DNA of 23,945 nucleotides from a virus: positions 1-23,945 of IMG/VR virus record IMGVR_UViG_3300028030_000059; one strand, written 5' to 3'. The first letter of the stretch is position 1; each line of letters starts with the position of its first letter. Both the position numbers and the translations under genes were made by a program. This document shows, piece by piece, positions 21,377 through 23,945 of this stretch. The notes under the pieces are model-generated. The model made no database searches and had not been told where the DNA came from. It worked only from the letters and a program-made list of their open reading frames with translations.

Positions 21377-23050
21377 TTACCCCTCAAAATCAGCTGGATT
21401 TGGTTTATTTTTTGGCTGACTATTGTTACTGCTATTAGTAGTTTGATTATTGTTACTAGTTTGTGTACTAGATTTTTTGCCAAATATTTTTACTGGGTCA
21501 AATTGTGGAGCTGTTTTAGCCCATTTTTCATAGTCATGTTTTAAAATTAAATAATTATAAGGTGTTATTCCCTTTAAACTATTTATAGTTGCTCTAGTAT
21601 TATTTATTAAATAGTCTTTAAAGCTATTAAGAGAAGTAACAGCTATGTCCGGTTGTGACCAGTCTCCTTTGGTAATAATATCTGAGTACATAGCACGTTC
21701 AATATCTGTTACAGCGGCGCCTGACATCATTTTAACATACGCAGCAATTGCTGCCTTTAATTTAGTATCAAAAGCTACTGAGTTTAATAATTTTTCAGTA
21801 TCTCCTGGTGTATATTTTCCTGACACTATTTTAGCTAGGGATTTTTGAATTTGAGGTAAAACACCTCTATCTATTTTACCTGTTTTAATACCCTTAACTA
21901 GTTGGCTAGTTAAATCAGTAAATACTTTTGATAGTGCTACTTTTTGTCGTATCTCTTTTCTATCCTCAGCAGCTAGGGTTGTTTTACCTTGTATCTTTTT
22001 AGCAACTTGTAAATTGGTATTATTAAACTTTAATTTATCTATATTTTCAAAAAATTGTGACTCATCTACTACAGGTACTGTTTTACCATCTTGTAATTCT
22101 ATCATTAATTTTTTATTCTTTAATTTTTTGTTTTGTAAGTCTAGTTTCTTTGACTCTATATCTAGCGGTGTAGTGGTCTTAGTTTTCTCTAAGTCTAATT
22201 GCTTCTTTTGTACTTCTAATTGTTTTTTAAGTATATCTAGTTGGTCTTTAGGGCTTGCTGGTTGAGCATTGGCCTGCAAGTAATCTTGTAAAGTAGCATC
22301 TGGATGTTCTTTTAAGAATTCTTGTAGGTCTTTTAGTTTTAATTCACTAATTTTTGACGCTAGTTGTGCTTGGTTAGTAGTTGCTTCTAAACTGGATTGA
22401 TAAGCTTGTTCCTCTAATTGAGACCTAATAGCTCCTCTAATTATATCTTGTGCATTTTTTAGTTCCTGCTTTTTCTTTTCTCTTTCTGAAGGTGGTAAGT
22501 AGTTGAAGTAATTAGTTTCCCTAACTATAGCTTCTGTAGGAACTATAGAGGTACTACCATCTGTGTTAATAGTTTTAACAAAATTTTTTAATAATGCTTG
22601 ACGTTGCTCAGGTGTCATCTTAGTAATATCTACATTGGGTAATAAATTTTGTAGCTCTTCTCTATCATGTTCTAGGTCAATAGGTGCCACACCATTTAAT
22701 TTAAAGTGAGTTCTTAGCTGCTCTCTTAATACTGGATTTAATTTAATAATAGTATCAGCATCTTTAGCCTTTCCATCAATTAAGGCACTAGTAGCATTTG
22801 TTAAATCTTTTGCATTGAGATAACTACTAACTATTTGGTTTTGAGCGTGTGCTGCACTTACTTGCTGCATTAATTGCTCTAATTGTAAGTCTGCTGCTAG
22901 TCTACCTCTAGCATCTGGTGCATAATGTATACCATCAGTAGACTTAAATCCATCTATATAAGCTTTCATTTTAAAGGCTTCTCTTCTGCGCTGCTCAGCT
23001 CCTACGTCTGCTCTTGCTTTTATCCATCCTGGTTGAGTATCCGCTAACAT
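21377..23050 (-). CDS. Coiled-coil virion protein of unknown role
   Basis: The 557-residue protein is not recognised by family. It is strongly helical and charged. A Lys/Gln/Leu-rich coiled coil runs from about 266 to 320 with repeated KKQL/KKLDLQ units. The last 30 residues are a Ser/Thr/Asn/Gln low-complexity tail (SSTQTSNNNQTTNSSNNSQ). It lies between the small Gly/Ala-rich protein and the portal, so it is likely an internal virion or ejection protein. AGGAGATAAA directly precedes the ATG. Confidence 0.7.
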   Translation of the reverse strand: MLADTQPGWIKARADVGAEQRRREAFKMKAYIDGFKSTDGIHYAPDARGRLAADLQLEQLMQQVSAAHAQNQIVSSYLNAKDLTNATSALIDGKAKDADTIIKLNPVLREQLRTHFKLNGVAPIDLEHDREELQNLLPNVDITKMTPEQRQALLKNFVKTINTDGSTSIVPTEAIVRETNYFNYLPPSEREKKKQELKNAQDIIRGAIRSQLEEQAYQSSLEATTNQAQLASKISELKLKDLQEFLKEHPDATLQDYLQANAQPASPKDQLDILKKQLEVQKKQLDLEKTKTTTPLDIESKKLDLQNKKLKNKKLMIELQDGKTVPVVDESQFFENIDKLKFNNTNLQVAKKIQGKTTLAAEDRKEIRQKVALSKVFTDLTSQLVKGIKTGKIDRGVLPQIQKSLAKIVSGKYTPGDTEKLLNSVAFDTKLKAAIAAYVKMMSGAAVTDIERAMYSDIITKGDWSQPDIAVTSLNSFKDYLINNTRATINSLKGITPYNYLILKHDYEKWAKTAPQFDPVKIFGKKSSTQTSNNNQTTNSSNNSQPKNKPNPADFEG

Positions 23051-23058
23051 TTTATCTC

Positions 23059-23673
23059 CTATAGTACATCTGGGTCTGTTTTCTTAATAGGTATTAGTTC
23101 AGATAAGCCTGTTACAGTTTGACCCCAAAAATTACCTATTTGCGATTGAGTAGTAGCCATTTGGTTACCTCCTTGATAAATAGCATTGGCTGTATTAGCC
23201 GCAGCTCCGGCCATAGATGCATTAATTGCATTTTCCTGCATTAATCCTTGATTTAGTACACTATTTTTTAAATTAAATGCTTGTAATTCGCCTTTAGCTC
23301 TTGCATTAGCTTCTGCTATGTCTCCTTGATAACCTATCTTAGTATCTAAGCTTAATTCTATTCCGCTATTTTGTAGTCCTCGTTGAGCTAGTTTCTCATG
23401 TAAGCTTTTCTGCGCTTGTTGGGTAGCCTGTTGGATTCTAGTAATCTCTGCTTCTGATAAAGTACTACCAGTTAAATTTTTGACATAAGATACTAAATCT
23501 TCTTGTAATGGTCCGTAAATTTGTTTCCATCTTTCATAGCGTTGTTTTTGAAATTCTAACTGCTCTTTTTGCAACTTGGTCGATTCTTTAATGGCTCTAG
23601 TTTGTGTATCCTGAGCATCATCTAAAAATAATCCCTGTACCAGTGCACCCGCTGCAGCACCTGCTAATTCCAT
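23059..23673 (-). CDS. Small internal virion protein (ejection-type)
   Basis: The 204-residue protein starts with a Gly/Ala-rich hydrophobic segment (ELAGAAAGALVQGLF) and continues as a Gln/Glu/Lys-rich helix (TKLQKEQLEFQKQRYERWKQIYGPLQ). The region AQKSLHEKLAQRGLQNSGIELSL and the following AEANARAK resemble small internal virion or ejection proteins of podoviruses, similar in role to P22 gp7 or T7 gp14. The match is by composition and pattern, not by a diagnostic motif. AAGGAG lies five bases before the ATG. Its first ten bases overlap the end of the GNAT gene. Confidence 0.65.
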   Translation of the reverse strand: MELAGAAAGALVQGLFLDDAQDTQTRAIKESTKLQKEQLEFQKQRYERWKQIYGPLQEDLVSYVKNLTGSTLSEAEITRIQQATQQAQKSLHEKLAQRGLQNSGIELSLDTKIGYQGDIAEANARAKGELQAFNLKNSVLNQGLMQENAINASMAGAAANTANAIYQGGNQMATTQSQIGNFWGQTVTGLSELIPIKKTDPDVL

Positions 23674-23945
23674 TGTATCTCCTTATATCCTAGTTTATAA
23701 TATAATTGTTGAGCTTTTTTATTATCTTTAAAATTTGGAATAGTTATTAATTTATCTTTATAATATTCTTCTATTAAAAGATTAAAACTTTTTAAATATC
23801 TTCTATATTTAGGCAAGATATAAGTATGGGTAATAACTATAATCAAATCTTTTTCAAAAATGGTAGTAAATCCTACCATTTTATTTGCTTTATACAACCC
23901 AAAAACATAATAACCTACAGTATCTAATACTGCTCTATATAAATT
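23664..23945 (-). CDS. GNAT-family N-acetyltransferase, N terminus beyond window
   Basis: The minus-strand frame stays open to the window edge, so the gene is partial; the first visible residues are NLYRAVLDTVGYYVFGLYKANKMVGF. The TTG at 23897 is not needed as a start. The pattern matches GNAT enzymes: strands around YYVFGLYKANKMVGFTTI, then THTYILPKYRR where acetyl-CoA binding normally occurs, and NKKAQQLYYKLGYKEI at the C terminus, a typical GNAT ending. GNAT genes occur among virion genes of several podoviruses, substrate unknown. It overlaps the small virion protein gene by ten bases. Confidence 0.7.
   Translation of the reverse strand, partial: NLYRAVLDTVGYYVFGLYKANKMVGFTTIFEKDLIIVITHTYILPKYRRYLKSFNLLIEEYYKDKLITIPNFKDNKKAQQLYYKLGYKEIQWN

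Overview
The window is about 24 kb of a lytic-looking, AT-rich, tailed bacteriophage genome, probably a podovirus-like phage. This rests on a complete DNA replication and nucleotide-metabolism module beside a P22-type portal gene and large internal-virion (ejection) protein genes. I see no integrase, terminase, capsid, tRNA, insertion sequence or CRISPR array; packaging and capsid genes presumably lie to the right of the window. The host cannot be named. Heavy use of ATA, TTA and AGA codons and near-universal AAGGAG ribosome binding sites point to an AT-rich bacterium with canonical anti-Shine-Dalgarno pairing. The N-terminal primase-polymerase fused to an SF3-type helicase recalls phage NrS-1 of a deep-sea campylobacterotal host, but this is only suggestive.

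Layout. Bases 1-280 are non-coding, with short TGMCAC repeats and a TAGATATAAT promoter-like site. Genes then run rightward from 281 to 15110: primase-polymerase/helicase, Dda-like SF1 helicase with a zinc-ribbon insertion, a small unknown protein, a gp2.5-type single-stranded DNA-binding protein, an unknown protein, family A DNA polymerase, 5' flap exonuclease, and a small HTH protein. Next comes a nucleotide-pool cluster: thymidylate synthase/dCMP hydroxymethylase family enzyme, DHFR-like remnant, dCMP deaminase fused to a dATP/dGTP diphosphohydrolase domain, and MazG-like pyrophosphatase. The arm finishes with ATP-dependent DNA ligase, VRR-NUC nuclease, an unknown protein, an SF2 helicase and a 57-aa protein. 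From the right edge down to 15193 everything runs leftward as one tightly packed late operon: partial GNAT acetyltransferase, small virion protein, coiled-coil virion protein, portal, 864-aa ejection-type protein, M15-type peptidase and an HExxH protein. The two arms converge at about 15.1 kb.

How it works together. The rightward arm can supply primer synthesis, unwinding, polymerisation, RNA primer removal, ligation and junction processing, and it remodels dNTP pools. The leftward arm supplies the portal and DNA-delivery proteins. Many start codons were moved downstream of the longest reading frame because a strong AAGGAG lies 5-7 nt before an internal ATG.

Most notable observations. (1) A base-by-base read found no GATC anywhere, where about 70 would be expected, and Asp before a C uses GAC. 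(2) The thymidylate synthase homologue carries Asp at the position that separates dCMP hydroxymethylase from thymidylate synthase, next to a degenerate DHFR-like gene. (3) A perfect 24-bp stem upstream of the ssb gene has an arm repeated a third time downstream, allowing mutually exclusive folds. (4) A dCMP deaminase is fused to a DUF5664-type dATP/dGTP diphosphohydrolase domain. (5) The family A polymerase has unusual exonuclease and motif C residues.
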